DNA of 47,394 bases, from positions 1-47,394 of the forward strand of contig JAEDIW010000017.1 in the NCBI GenBank assembly GCA_016296655.1, written 5' to 3'. The position numbers were made by a program, and so were the translations under genes. Under the pieces are notes generated by a model. The model was not told the origin of the DNA and did not search any database. It worked only from the letters and a program-made list of their open reading frames with translations. Shown here in pieces: positions 32,269 to 41,036 of this stretch. Source of the DNA: Treponema sp. (GTDB taxonomy: Bacteria; Spirochaetota; Spirochaetia; Treponematales; Treponemataceae). Each line of letters starts with the position of its first letter. Position 1 is the first letter of the stretch.

Positions 32269-33306
32269 TTAACGCTGAACACGCCCAGAGCCATTGCCTT
32301 TCATCAAAGATTTTACTTCTTCAACGCTTGCAAGGTTAAAGTCGTTTTCAATCGTATGCTTAAGACATGAAGATGCAACAGCAAAATCAATACCTTCCTG
32401 AGCAGACATTCCTGTAATAAGTGAATAAATGATTCCGGCACCAAAAGCATCTCCGCCACCAACGCGGTCAATCATCTGAATTGAATAACGTGGAGAGAAC
32501 GTACCTTCCTTTGACTTGGAATCATAAAGCATTCCACCCCAGTCGTTTACATCGGCAGAAATGCTCTTGCGCAAAGTCAAGGCAACTTTGTCAAAGCCAA
32601 ACTTTTCTACAAGCTGACGTGAAACGCTCATAGGTCCTTCTTTATTCAAAATTGCAGTTTCAATGTCACAGCATTCAGGAACAATTCCAAAAAGTTCACA
32701 AACATCAGACATGTTTGAAATAAACACGTCAACATACGGCATAAGCTCAAGCATCGTCTTTCTGGCTGCTTCAGTGTCCCATAACTTCCTGCGGAAATTC
32801 AAGTCACAGGAAATCTTAACACCTTTTGACTTGGCAACGCGGCAAGCTTCAAGACATATAGCAGGAAGATTTCCTCCAACAGCAGGAGAGATACCTGTAA
32901 AATGGAACCAGCCTGCCTTGTCAAAAATATCATCCCAGTCATAATCCTTTGGTTCTGCAAGAGAAAAGGCAGAATCCTTGCGGTCATAAATCACTTTTGA
33001 AGGACGCTGACTTGCACCTTTTTCAATAAAGTAAATTCCCAGCCGGTCGCCTCCACGGGCAGCCTTTGACATGTGAACACCATAATGGCGCAGCCAGTTG
33101 ACTGCACACTGTCCAATGTCATGGGAAGGAACTTTAGTAATAAGGAATACATCAAGACCGAAATTTGCCAAAGAAACAGCTACGTTTGCTTCGGCACCGC
33201 TGTAAGAAGCTTTCCAGTCTGAAGCCTGCAAAAGACGTTCATATCCAGTAGGATTAAAACGCAGGAGAACTTCACCAAATGTTATTACTCTTTTTGTATC
33301 GCTCAT
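32269..33306 (-). CDS. kdgK: 2-Keto-3-deoxygluconate kinase (PfkB family)
   Basis: Phosphorylates 2-dehydro-3-deoxy-D-gluconate, the common product of uronate and pectin breakdown, for the Entner-Doudoroff end of the pathway. Start MSDTKRVITFGEVLLRFNPT, then the sugar-binding GAEANVAVSLANFG, and near residue 285 the PfkB signature DRVGGGDAFGAGIIYSL with the catalytic Asp. 345 residues, the usual KdgK size. The KDG specificity is by similarity of N-terminal and substrate-loop features, so another ketose is possible. The promoter has TTGACA and TACAAT with the -10 box 7 nt from the ATG and no Shine-Dalgarno. Confidence 0.88.
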   Translation of the reverse strand: MSDTKRVITFGEVLLRFNPTGYERLLQASDWKASYSGAEANVAVSLANFGLDVFLITKVPSHDIGQCAVNWLRHYGVHMSKAARGGDRLGIYFIEKGASQRPSKVIYDRKDSAFSLAEPKDYDWDDIFDKAGWFHFTGISPAVGGNLPAICLEACRVAKSKGVKISCDLNFRRKLWDTEAARKTMLELMPYVDVFISNMSDVCELFGIVPECCDIETAILNKEGPMSVSRQLVEKFGFDKVALTLRKSISADVNDWGGMLYDSKSKEGTFSPRYSIQMIDRVGGGDAFGAGIIYSLITGMSAQEGIDFAVASSCLKHTIENDFNLASVEEVKSLMKGNGSGRVQR

Positions 33307-33313
33307 ACTTAAT

Positions 33314-33341
33314 ATTGTAATTGTATTTTCTCACCTGTCAA
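33314..33341 (-). promoter_or_regulatory. kdgK: kdgK promoter, leaderless layout
   Basis: On the minus strand TTGACA (33336-33341), 16-nt spacer, TACAAT (33314-33319), 7 nt, then ATG at 33306. A GTATAC palindrome lies at the upstream edge (33343-33351 area) and again about 60 bp further up, possible operators. Confidence 0.65.
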
Positions 33342-33408
33342 TGTATACAACACACAAAATTATGACTATTTTTTGAACAAAAGCGTCTTATTCCGCTACA
33401 ATTGTATA

Positions 33409-34497
33409 CTACAGAGCCTCAACTACCAGCTGCCCCATTTTTTTTGTACCTGCAAGCTTACCAGAAGCCTTAATCTCTTCAAGCTTGTCGCCAGCAATGT
33501 CACCAGTACGCCATCCATCTTCAAGAACCTTGTCAACAGCAGCCTCAATTGCCTTTGCTTCCTGCTCAAGACCAAAGTCAAAACGCAAAAGCATGGCAGC
33601 TGACAGGATTGTAGCCAGAGGATTTGCCTGATCTTTTCCTGCAATGTCAGGAGCACTTCCGTGGATAGGTTCATAGAGTCCAGGACCTGTACCATCTCCC
33701 AAACTTGCAGAAGCAAGCATACCGATTGAACCAGTAATCTGACTGGCTTCATCGCTTAAAATATCGCCGAACATGTTGCTTGTTGCAATAACGTCGAACT
33801 GTCTTGGATTACGTACCAGCTGCATTGAAGCATTGTCAACATAAAGGTATGAAAGAGTTACATCAGGGTAATCATTCTTTACAGATTCAGCAACTTTGCG
33901 CCATAGCTGACTTGAATTCAAAATATTTGCCTTATCAACAACGCAAAGCCGTTTCTGACGTTTCTGTGCAGACTCAAAGCCAAGTCGGACAATACGCTCA
34001 ATTTCCGGCCATGTGTATTTTTCTGTGTCCCAGGCAGTTTTTCCGTCCTCGCTCGTCCCCCTATCGCCAAAATAAATACCGCCAGTCAACTCGCGGACAA
34101 TAAGAATGTCAAGACCATCACCTACAACTTCTTTTTTTAACGGGCAGGCATCTGAAAGCTGGCGGAACATAACTGCAGGACGCAAATTTGCATAAACCTT
34201 AAGCTCACCTCGCAAGCCAAGCAGGGCTTTTTCAGGGCGAAGTTCAGAAGGCAGATTGTCCCATTTTGGACCACCAACAGCACCCAGCAGCGCTGCATCA
34301 GCATTTTTTACAATTTCAAGCTGCTCTTCGGTAAGAGGTTTTCCAAATTTATCAATTGAAGCACCACCGGCAAGAACATTTTTATAAGTAAAACTGTGTC
34401 CAAACTTTTTTGCAACAGCATTCAAAACATTTACAGCCTCTGCAACAACATCAGGACCAATTCCGTCTCCAGGAATCAATGCAATAGTCTTTTCCAT
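33409..34497 (-). CDS. leuB: 3-Isopropylmalate dehydrogenase
   Basis: Oxidative decarboxylation of 3-isopropylmalate (leucine) and, in citramalate-pathway organisms, of erythro-3-methylmalate (isoleucine). Features: ALIPGDGIGPDVVAEAV at the start, GAVGGPKWDNLP, RELTGGIYFGDRG, the metal-binding block SNMFGDILSDEASQITGSIG, and GLYEPIHGSAPDIAGKDQANP. 362 residues, complete. AGGAG Shine-Dalgarno. No leuA, leuC or leuD neighbour, so the pathway genes are dispersed. A GC-rich repeat sits just upstream. Confidence 0.95.
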   Translation of the reverse strand: MEKTIALIPGDGIGPDVVAEAVNVLNAVAKKFGHSFTYKNVLAGGASIDKFGKPLTEEQLEIVKNADAALLGAVGGPKWDNLPSELRPEKALLGLRGELKVYANLRPAVMFRQLSDACPLKKEVVGDGLDILIVRELTGGIYFGDRGTSEDGKTAWDTEKYTWPEIERIVRLGFESAQKRQKRLCVVDKANILNSSQLWRKVAESVKNDYPDVTLSYLYVDNASMQLVRNPRQFDVIATSNMFGDILSDEASQITGSIGMLASASLGDGTGPGLYEPIHGSAPDIAGKDQANPLATILSAAMLLRFDFGLEQEAKAIEAAVDKVLEDGWRTGDIAGDKLEEIKASGKLAGTKKMGQLVVEAL

Positions 34498-34605
34498 ATA
34501 AAGCTCCTAAATTACATAACTTCAAAAATACTTCTTTTGCTGTAGTTATACTAAAGATTTTATCTAAAGTCAACGGATTTTTTGCCAAGCTTTTATTCAA
34601 TAATT

Positions 34606-34735
34606 TTCTGGAGCAAGGCATTTGAAAGACGGCACTTCCGGCACTCGGTACCCTCGGCGGCTTCGCGCACAAAAGTGCGCTCCAGTCGCTGGCTTCGCCA
34701 TGCCTACACCGCCGGCTAGGCCTTGTCTGCAAAAA
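34606..34735 (+). repeat. GC-rich structured repeat (family R1)
   Basis: Blocks in order: GGCACTCGGTACCCTCGGC, a central hairpin GCGCAC-AAAA-GTGCGC, CTCCAGTCGCTGGCTTCGCC, and ATGCCTACACCGCCGGCTAG followed by GCC. The last two blocks also occur at 40.7 kb, with the central stem replaced by another sequence. It lies between convergently oriented spacer sequences of leuB and malY-type genes. Confidence 0.65.
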
Positions 34736-34739
34736 ACAA

Positions 34740-35918
34740 TTATTTTTTGAGCAGATTTTTTTCCATCAGGAACATGGCATTTTGAATCACACTTGCAGGA
34801 CTTGCAGCATTTAAACGCATAAAGCCACTTCCACATTCACCAAAAGCGCAGCCGTCATTCAGCCAAAGTCCGCAATCATTTAAAAGCCGTTCATTCAGTT
34901 CCTGCTGTGAAAGATGCAATTCCCTGAAATCAAGCCATACAAGATATGTTCCTTCAGGATAAATCATTTTTACCTGCGGCAACTTTTCTTCAAGGAAACG
35001 ACTGATAAAATCAATATTAGCCTTTACATAAACCAAAAGCTCATCAAGCCACTGACCGCCATAAGAATATGCTGCCTGACAGGAAACAAGCCCTGCAATG
35101 TTTATTTCTGCAACTCCGCAAGCCCTAATTCTTTCTTCAATTTTTTTGCGGGCATCCGCATTCTGTATAAAAATATTGGAACACTGAAGCCCTGCAATGT
35201 TAAACGTCTTGCTGGGAGCCGTACAAATCATGCAGTTTGAGGCAATTTCTTCGTTTACCAGCGAAAATGGAATATGGGTATTGCCGGGAAATATAAAATC
35301 ACTGTGAATTTCATCCGCCACTACAAAAACCTTGTTTTCAAGACATATCTGTGCAAGTTTTTCAAGTTCATCTTTATGCCAGACTCTGCCGACAGGGTTG
35401 TGCGGACTGCAAAAAATAAAAAGCTTTACGTTGTTTTCCTTTATTTTGTTTTCAAACTCTTCAAAGTCTATTTCATAGCGGCCATTTTTAAGGACAAGGC
35501 AATTTTTTACAAGTTTACGCTCATTCATCAAAACAGTTGTTTCAAAAGGATGATAAACTGGCGGCTGAATCAAAACGGCTTCACCTTTCAATGTCAAAGC
35601 CTGAACTGCCATTGCAATTGCAAACACAACACCTGGAGTTTTTACAAGCCATTCAGGCTTTACATCCCAGCCATGACGATTTTTCATCCATGCAGACAAA
35701 GCTGCAAAATATTCTCCGTCAGGCTTTACATCAGTATAACCGTAAACACAATGTTCCATTCGCCTGACTAGAGCCTGAGAAACTTCTGCAGGAGAACAGA
35801 AATCCATGTCTGCAACCCATAAAGGCAGGGCATTTTCAGGAACTCCATAAAAGCCTGCAAAATCATGCTTTACACTGCCTGTATTTTTTCTGTCAATAAC
35901 TTTATCAAAATCGTACAT
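34740..35918 (-). CDS. patB: MalY/PatB-family PLP C-S lyase or aminotransferase
   Basis: Fold-type I PLP enzyme that splits cystathionine (beta-lyase) or acts as an aminotransferase. Family start: MYDFDKVIDRKNTGSVKHDF; then LWVADMDFCSPAEV, VKTPGVVFAIAMAVQALT, FIFCSPHNPVGRVWHKDEL and the PLP-Lys block APSKTFNIAGLQCSN. 392 residues. Start chosen at the ATG at 35918 (36 bp inside the longer frame), with TGGA upstream and TTGACA about 45 bp before it. Likely role: releasing homocysteine from cystathionine, in step with metY. Substrate choice is uncertain. Confidence 0.88.
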   Translation of the reverse strand: MYDFDKVIDRKNTGSVKHDFAGFYGVPENALPLWVADMDFCSPAEVSQALVRRMEHCVYGYTDVKPDGEYFAALSAWMKNRHGWDVKPEWLVKTPGVVFAIAMAVQALTLKGEAVLIQPPVYHPFETTVLMNERKLVKNCLVLKNGRYEIDFEEFENKIKENNVKLFIFCSPHNPVGRVWHKDELEKLAQICLENKVFVVADEIHSDFIFPGNTHIPFSLVNEEIASNCMICTAPSKTFNIAGLQCSNIFIQNADARKKIEERIRACGVAEINIAGLVSCQAAYSYGGQWLDELLVYVKANIDFISRFLEEKLPQVKMIYPEGTYLVWLDFRELHLSQQELNERLLNDCGLWLNDGCAFGECGSGFMRLNAASPASVIQNAMFLMEKNLLKK

Positions 35919-36064
35919 TTTTTCCACGCACAATACACTACTGTTTTGCAACACTAAATGTCAAACAGAAAAAAAACATTTTTCGAAAATCATCAAAAAT
36001 CATCAGAAAGCAGACAAAAATTTCCAGGCAGAAAACGTTTCAGGCTAATGCATCAGAATTCTGC

Positions 36065-38149
36065 CTAAACCTTAAACTGAATTATTTCAGAAGAAATCTC
36101 TCCAATGCTTTCAGTTACCTTAGCAGAAACATGTTTCAAAGCCTCTCCATTGGAAGTCATATCAGAAATACCTTTCTGCATTTCAAAAACATTGGTCTTT
36201 ATTCTGTCAGTTGCAGCCTGTAATTTTTCAATTTCCTTCATTATTTCGTTGTTTCCGACAGACATTTCCTGCGAGGCCATCTTAACTTCAAGCGTAGAAT
36301 TGTTCATAAGGGAAAGAGAATCAATAATCTGTGTGGAACCTGTCTGCTGTTCCTGCATTGCCTCCTGAATCTGCAAAATTATAGAATTCGTTTCGCGGAT
36401 ATTTTCAGAAACAGAAGAAAAAGCTTCATTAGTTTTTGCAGAATACTGAACAATGTCATCTATGGTCTGCTGAATCTTTTTAAGTTCGCTGCCAATAGTC
36501 TTTGACTGTGAAGACGACGTTTCTGAAAGTTTTCTGATTTCATCGGCAACAACAGAGAATCCTTTTCCTGACTCTCCGGCATGAGCTGCTTCAATTGCCG
36601 CATTCATAGCAAGCAGATTTGTCTGTGCTGCAATATCCGCAATAGCAGTGTTGGCTTCCTGCAGCATTTTAGACTGTTCTTCAATCTGCAGAATCTTTTC
36701 GTTCACATCCTTTTGGGCTGAAACTCCAAAATCTGATTTTTTATGCAGAAGAGAAAAGGAATCTACCATTTTTTCAACAGAAACATTAACAGAATTGATA
36801 TTTTCAATCATTTCTTCTACAGCAGAGGAAGCTTGTGTTACACAATTCGACTGTGTTTCTATCATTTTTTCGAGGGAACTGATATTCGAACTAATTTCAT
36901 TTATAGAACCTACAGTTTCCTGAACTGATGCCGCCTGAGTAATAATCTGGGAGTTGACGCTTTCAATATTCGAAGCAATCTGAACAATGGAAGCTGATGC
37001 ATTGTGGGTACTTTCCTGCAGGGATGAATCAATGTCTTCAAGTTTTTCCTTTGAATTGAGCAGATTTTTGATAATTGACTGGAGTTTTTCCACAAAGCTG
37101 TTAAAACCAAAGACAACATCGCCAATTTCGTCATTCGAAGGAGAAGGCAGCCGCTGCGTAAGATCTGCATGCCCTGTAGAAATAGTAAGAATTGAATCCT
37201 TTACGGTTTTCAGAGGTCTTACAAGAAGCCTTGCAAAAATGCAGACCAAAATTACCGCAAGAACAACCATAAATAAAACAATTCCAAAAATCTTGCGCTT
37301 AATGGAAATAAGTTCCCCAAAATATATTTCGTAAGGGGCGGCAGCATAAACCGCCCAGTCAGTATTTTCTATCTGAAAGAGAGAATAAATGTAGCATCTG
37401 CCTTTTTCATCACGGAAAAGGCCAAAATTAGAATCCTGATTTTTCAGTTTCTCAAAGAGAAGGTTAAAAACTCTTGTATTTTCTTCATTTTCTACACTTG
37501 CAATGACAGAACCACTTTTTTGGTTTACAACGACAGGGGAAAATCCATTGCCCAAATCAATTTTACTGATTGTGTCATACAGGGCATTGCCGTTTATGAG
37601 CATTACAATGGCGCCGGAAGTTTCCTGATTTGATCCATATACTGGCACACTGTACTGCTGCAAAACCGTGTTTGTATAGGGGCTCAACTTCGGATCAGAA
37701 ACATACCTTTTTCCTGCAATGGCATTAAAAAAATACGGTCTGTCTGCAAGATTTACATAACGCCCGTCTGATGTTATGGAATTTCCGACCTTATCGTAAA
37801 AGGCAAGATTTTCATATTTTTCACCAAGCCTTTTTAATATAGCCGTCAGGGTAACCTGTTTTTCTTCCAAAGAAACACTTTCACTGCGGAACAAATCCAT
37901 ATTCGAAAGAAAATGCAGGGCATTAAAATTCTTTTCATTTATAGCTTCAATCTGATGAGAAATATCATGAACAATAGAAGTAAAATATTCCTCTACACTT
38001 TCAGAAATAGCCCTTGAAAAACTTACATAGGAAACAAAGCCTACAAAAAAAAGTGAACCCAATACGACAGGTACTATAAGAGCCAGAATCTTTAAATTTA
38101 TTGCAAGCCTGATTTTAGCAGACTTTGCTTTTTTTTCAGAAAAAATCAA
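36065..38149 (-). CDS. Methyl-accepting chemotaxis protein (dCache sensor)
   Basis: 694-residue chemoreceptor. Layout: TM1 about 18-45, a long dCache-type periplasmic domain (EKYENLAFYDKVGNSITSDG; NLADRPYFFNAIAG and DPKLSPYTNTVLQQYSVPVYG blocks), TM2 near 290-312, HAMP, and a long cytoplasmic domain with LLAMNAAIEAAHAGESGKGF and VVADEIRKLSETSSSQSK. The cytoplasmic region is longer than in the 17-kb chemoreceptor. The first codon is TTG at 38149, with GGAGG 8 nt upstream. Ligand unknown. Monocistronic; a MITE-like element lies just upstream of the start region. Confidence 0.94.
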   Translation of the reverse strand: MIFSEKKAKSAKIRLAINLKILALIVPVVLGSLFFVGFVSYVSFSRAISESVEEYFTSIVHDISHQIEAINEKNFNALHFLSNMDLFRSESVSLEEKQVTLTAILKRLGEKYENLAFYDKVGNSITSDGRYVNLADRPYFFNAIAGKRYVSDPKLSPYTNTVLQQYSVPVYGSNQETSGAIVMLINGNALYDTISKIDLGNGFSPVVVNQKSGSVIASVENEENTRVFNLLFEKLKNQDSNFGLFRDEKGRCYIYSLFQIENTDWAVYAAAPYEIYFGELISIKRKIFGIVLFMVVLAVILVCIFARLLVRPLKTVKDSILTISTGHADLTQRLPSPSNDEIGDVVFGFNSFVEKLQSIIKNLLNSKEKLEDIDSSLQESTHNASASIVQIASNIESVNSQIITQAASVQETVGSINEISSNISSLEKMIETQSNCVTQASSAVEEMIENINSVNVSVEKMVDSFSLLHKKSDFGVSAQKDVNEKILQIEEQSKMLQEANTAIADIAAQTNLLAMNAAIEAAHAGESGKGFSVVADEIRKLSETSSSQSKTIGSELKKIQQTIDDIVQYSAKTNEAFSSVSENIRETNSIILQIQEAMQEQQTGSTQIIDSLSLMNNSTLEVKMASQEMSVGNNEIMKEIEKLQAATDRIKTNVFEMQKGISDMTSNGEALKHVSAKVTESIGEISSEIIQFKV

Positions 38150-38185
38150 GCCACTAGCCTCCAGAAAAAAAATAGTTCAGAACCG

Positions 38186-38301
38186 AGGCTGTCTAATCAC
38201 TTCTGCATGCTGAATTCATTCCAGCATATACACAGTACATAAAGTAGAGATTCCAAAATAAATTCAAAATGACTCTATTAACTTTAGTTTTGGGACAGCC
38301 C
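38186..38301 (-). mobile_element. MITE-like element type 1, full-length copy, inverted
   Basis: Read on the minus strand it starts GGGCTGTCCCAAAACTAAAG and ends GATTAGACAGCC, about 116 bp, and matches the 25.1-kb copy along its whole length, including AGAGTCATTTTGAATTTATT-like and ATGCTGGAATGAATTCAGC interior blocks. Confidence 0.78.
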
Positions 38302-38388
38302 ATTTGTAATATATTAGTATCCGTTTGATATTCTAAACCAGATTTTCTGAAAGTCAACTAAACACTGCTAAATCAGCTTAAAATTCCC

Positions 38389-39993
38389 TTAAATCAACTT
38401 ACGGTAGCGGTTTTCAACATCCTTGATGAGCTTGTATTCGAAAGAGTCAACCAAAGCAATCCATGAAGCTTCCATAACGTCGCAGGAAACGCCGACAGTC
38501 GTCCAGTTGTTGATTCCGTCAGAACTTTCAATCAAAACGCGAACCCTTGAAGCAGTTCCCCCTTTTCCGTCAAGAACGCGGACTTTATAGTCTATCAGGC
38601 GGATTTTTTCGACTACAGGATAAAAGCGCACAAGAGCCTTGCGTAATACAATGTCCAGAGCATTTATAGGACCGTCACCATCTCCGGCTGAAACTTCAAC
38701 CTGGCCGTCAACTTCAAGTTTAAGCTGGGCACAAGCACAAACCCCTTCCCGCGGACGCGGATTTACACCGTTTGTCTGATAATAATGTAAGTTGAAAAAC
38801 GGCTGGTACTTGCCGATTATTTTGCGAACCAAAAGTTCAAAACTACCATCAGCCCCTTCAAACTGATAGCCTTCATGCTCAAGTTCCTTTACCTTTTTTA
38901 TGATGTCATTTACTACAGGCGAAGATTTTGTAATGCTAGGATCAAATTTCCTGATTTTTTCAATAATCATGCTGCGGCCGGCAACTTCGCTCATCAAAAA
39001 TACACGAGTATTTCCAACAGATTCAGGTGCAATATGCTCATAAGCCACAGGATTTTTTAAAACAGCATCAATATGCATACCAGCCTTGTGTGCAAATGAA
39101 TTTGAACCAACATACGGCATGCCCGGATTCAGCTGAATGTTTGCAATAGACGCAATTTTTTTTGCAGTAGGTGTAAGCTTTGGAAGATTTTCTTCAGGCA
39201 GACAGCTGTAACCCATTTTCAGCTGAAGATTTGCAATTATTACGGCAAGATTAGCATTGCCTGTACGCTCGCCAAAGCCCAGAAAAGTTCCCTGAACATG
39301 CCGTGCGCCAGCCTGAACTGCCACAAGGGAATTTGCAACAGAAAGCCCGCAGTCGTCATGAGTATGAATTCCTATCACAGCCTTAGAACCAAATTTTTCA
39401 AAAACAGTGGCAGTAATTTCCCGACATTCATCAATCATGCAGCCACCCTTTGTTTCGCAAAGGTTCAGAACTGTTGCACCACCGTCAAGGGCAGCCTGCA
39501 GACTTTTTAAAGCATATTCTTTGTTTTCCCTAAAGCCTGTAAAAAAATGCTCTGCATCATAAATTACGTTACGCCCGCGCTCTTTCAAATAGGCCGCAGT
39601 TTCACGAATCATGTCCAGATTTTCTTCAAGGCTTGCACGAAGAATTTCAGTTACCTGAAAATCCCAGGATTTGCCAAAAAATACAACATCAGCGGTTTCT
39701 GCAGAAAGCAGACTCTGAATATTTGTATCTTCCGCACAGGAAACATCCCTGCGGCGCGTTGAACCAAAAGCGCAAAGCCTTGCATTTTTTAAATTAAGTT
39801 TTTGTGCGCTCTGAAAAAATTCCATATCTTTGGGATTTGAACCAGGATTACCAGCTTCTATAAAAGTAATTCCAAGCTCATCCAGAGCCTGCACAATGTG
39901 AATTTTGTCCTGAACAGAAAAGCTTATGCCTTCCCCCTGTGCGCCATCCCTTAAAGAAGAATCAAGTATTTCAATTTTTTTACTGTCAGCCAA
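38389..39993 (-). CDS. cimA: (R)-Citramalate synthase
   Basis: Condenses pyruvate and acetyl-CoA to citramalate, the first step of threonine-independent isoleucine synthesis. 534 residues: LDSSLRDGAQGEGISFSVQD (HMGL-like lyase start with the metal-binding DGAQ), GTHTHDD-type GIHTHDDCGLSVAN, FGERTGNANL, and the C-terminal LeuA allosteric domain (ELLVRKIIGKYQPFFNLHYY; DGDGPINALD). These features separate CimA from LeuA because the HMGL lyase part keeps the CimA SSLRDGAQ and RTGNANL residues and the length is the CimA type. Start codon TTG with GAGAGG upstream. leuB is 4 kb away and not in the same unit. Confidence 0.93.
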   Translation of the reverse strand: MADSKKIEILDSSLRDGAQGEGISFSVQDKIHIVQALDELGITFIEAGNPGSNPKDMEFFQSAQKLNLKNARLCAFGSTRRRDVSCAEDTNIQSLLSAETADVVFFGKSWDFQVTEILRASLEENLDMIRETAAYLKERGRNVIYDAEHFFTGFRENKEYALKSLQAALDGGATVLNLCETKGGCMIDECREITATVFEKFGSKAVIGIHTHDDCGLSVANSLVAVQAGARHVQGTFLGFGERTGNANLAVIIANLQLKMGYSCLPEENLPKLTPTAKKIASIANIQLNPGMPYVGSNSFAHKAGMHIDAVLKNPVAYEHIAPESVGNTRVFLMSEVAGRSMIIEKIRKFDPSITKSSPVVNDIIKKVKELEHEGYQFEGADGSFELLVRKIIGKYQPFFNLHYYQTNGVNPRPREGVCACAQLKLEVDGQVEVSAGDGDGPINALDIVLRKALVRFYPVVEKIRLIDYKVRVLDGKGGTASRVRVLIESSDGINNWTTVGVSCDVMEASWIALVDSFEYKLIKDVENRYRKLI

Positions 39994-40211
39994 AATTCAA
40001 CCTCTCTTTTTTTGATTTATCCAGAAATTTTACAAAAAATTGAAAAATTTAAAAAAATTCCATAGAGAATCCAATTATTACAATCAAAAAAGCCTTATGT
40101 CAATAAAGCTCCATAAAATGCTCAATAAAAAGCCTCTGACGTACAAAACGTTTAAAAAATGGCGCAAAAATAAAAAAGTTTAAAAATCTGTGCAAAATCA
40201 AAATCTTCTGC

Positions 40212-40217
40212 CATAAT
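40212..40217 (+). promoter_or_regulatory. GtrA gene -10 box, leaderless layout
   Basis: CATAAT, then exactly 6 nt, then the ATG at 40224. No Shine-Dalgarno is seen, and the -35 side is weak (TGCAAA-type sequence). The 230-bp spacer before it otherwise holds only AT-rich sequence. Confidence 0.45.
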
Positions 40218-40223
40218 GAAATC

Positions 40224-40613
40224 ATGAAAAAACTGCCGCTTTTTGCAAAATTTACAGTTTCATCGCTTGTTTCTGCAGGCGTAGACTTTCTGTTTTTCTT
40301 TTTAGTTCAGAAAACTCTAGAAAATTCAGGCCATTCCATGACGAATTCAATAATTGCAGCAACGGTTTCAGCCAGATTTCTGTCAACCGCCGTAAATTTC
40401 TTAATCAACAAATTCTGGAGTTTTGAAAGTCAGCAGAACGGTACAAGGCAGGTTATTCTTTTTACATTTCTTTTTCTGGGAAAAATGGGAGCCAGTGCTG
40501 CGCTTGTTTCATTCCTTGCCTTTTTACCCGTGCCAGCCGTAACTTTAAAAATAATTGTCGACACCCTGCTGTTTTTTGTAAGTTTTATCATTCAAAAGCA
40601 TTTTATTTTTTAA
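40224..40613 (+). CDS. GtrA-family small membrane protein
   Basis: 129 residues with four predicted membrane helices, the standard GtrA layout. Begins MKKLPLFAKFTVSSLVSAGVD with a first helix, then FLSTAVNFLINKFWSFES (the conserved N-x-x-x-N-K-x-W-x-F block of the family), and ends in a basic FIIQKHFIF tail. GtrA-like proteins take part in transferring lipid-linked sugars or cell-wall polysaccharide assembly. No glycosyltransferase gene is adjacent. The -10 box 6 nt upstream and absence of a Shine-Dalgarno point to a leaderless transcript. Confidence 0.87.
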   Translation: MKKLPLFAKFTVSSLVSAGVDFLFFFLVQKTLENSGHSMTNSIIAATVSARFLSTAVNFLINKFWSFESQQNGTRQVILFTFLFLGKMGASAALVSFLAFLPVPAVTLKIIVDTLLFFVSFIIQKHFIF

Positions 40614-40627
40614 AATTCAAAAAAAGG

Positions 40628-40748
40628 AGCAATGCAAACGGCAACCGTCCTTTCAGCACTCGCTACCCTCGGCACTTCCACGCAGCGCTGCGCTCCAGTG
40701 CTGGCTTCGCCATGCTTCCAGCACGGGCTAGTCTGGCCTCTGCAAATA
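40628..40748 (+). repeat. GC-rich structured repeat (family R1), full copy
   Basis: Its first 49 nt (40628-40676) are identical to 47291-47339. Then a central CGCAGCGCTGCG palindrome, CTCCAGTGCTGGCTTCGCC, ATGCTTCCAGCACGGGCTAG and TCTGGCCTCTGCAAA. Flank blocks match 34.6 kb, but the centre does not. Confidence 0.75.
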
Positions 40749-40812
40749 CCTTAGGTTTTTCTGCCTCCCATAAAAAATTTTCCATGCGTCAGGCATGCGC
40801 AGGGCTTTAGTT

Positions 40813-40910
40813 GGGGCTGTCCACCAAAATATTGTCGGGCTGTCTAATCATTTCTGTCATGCTGATTTTTTCAGGATGTTACTATGATTTTTACTTTTTT
40901 GGACAGCACC
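40813..40910 (+). mobile_element. Composite or damaged MITE-like type 1 element
   Basis: GGGGCTGTCC (40813-40822) and GGACAGCACC (40901-40910) form the outer ends; inside is a second end-like sequence, GGGCTGTCTAATCATTTCTG (40837 on), as in the 38.2-kb element. Looks like an insertion of one copy in another, or an end duplication. Confidence 0.5.
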
Positions 40911-40914
40911 AATG

Positions 40915-40972
40915 AGCGTAAGCGAACCCGAAGCTCGCCGACGGCAGGCTTATGCCTGCCGGGACGCCCTGA
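40915..40972 (-). repeat. GC-rich structured repeat (R2-like, short)
   Basis: On the minus strand: TTCAGGGCGTCCCGGCAGG, a hairpin GGCAGGCATAAGCCTGCC, and GGCGAGCTTCGGGTTCGC. Directly follows the MITE-like element and precedes the tctA terminator. Confidence 0.45.
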
Positions 40973-41003
40973 AAAAAAAATCCCTGCACAAAAATGCAGG
41001 GAA
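40970..41003 (-). terminator. tctA: tctA intrinsic terminator
   Basis: Minus-strand stem CCCTGCA / TGCAGGG around TTTTTG, followed by nine T. About 35 bp past the tctA stop. Ends the tctCBA cluster. Confidence 0.9.
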
Positions 41004-41036
41004 ATATTTTCGGAAAGTCAAAAACTTTGCAGTTTT

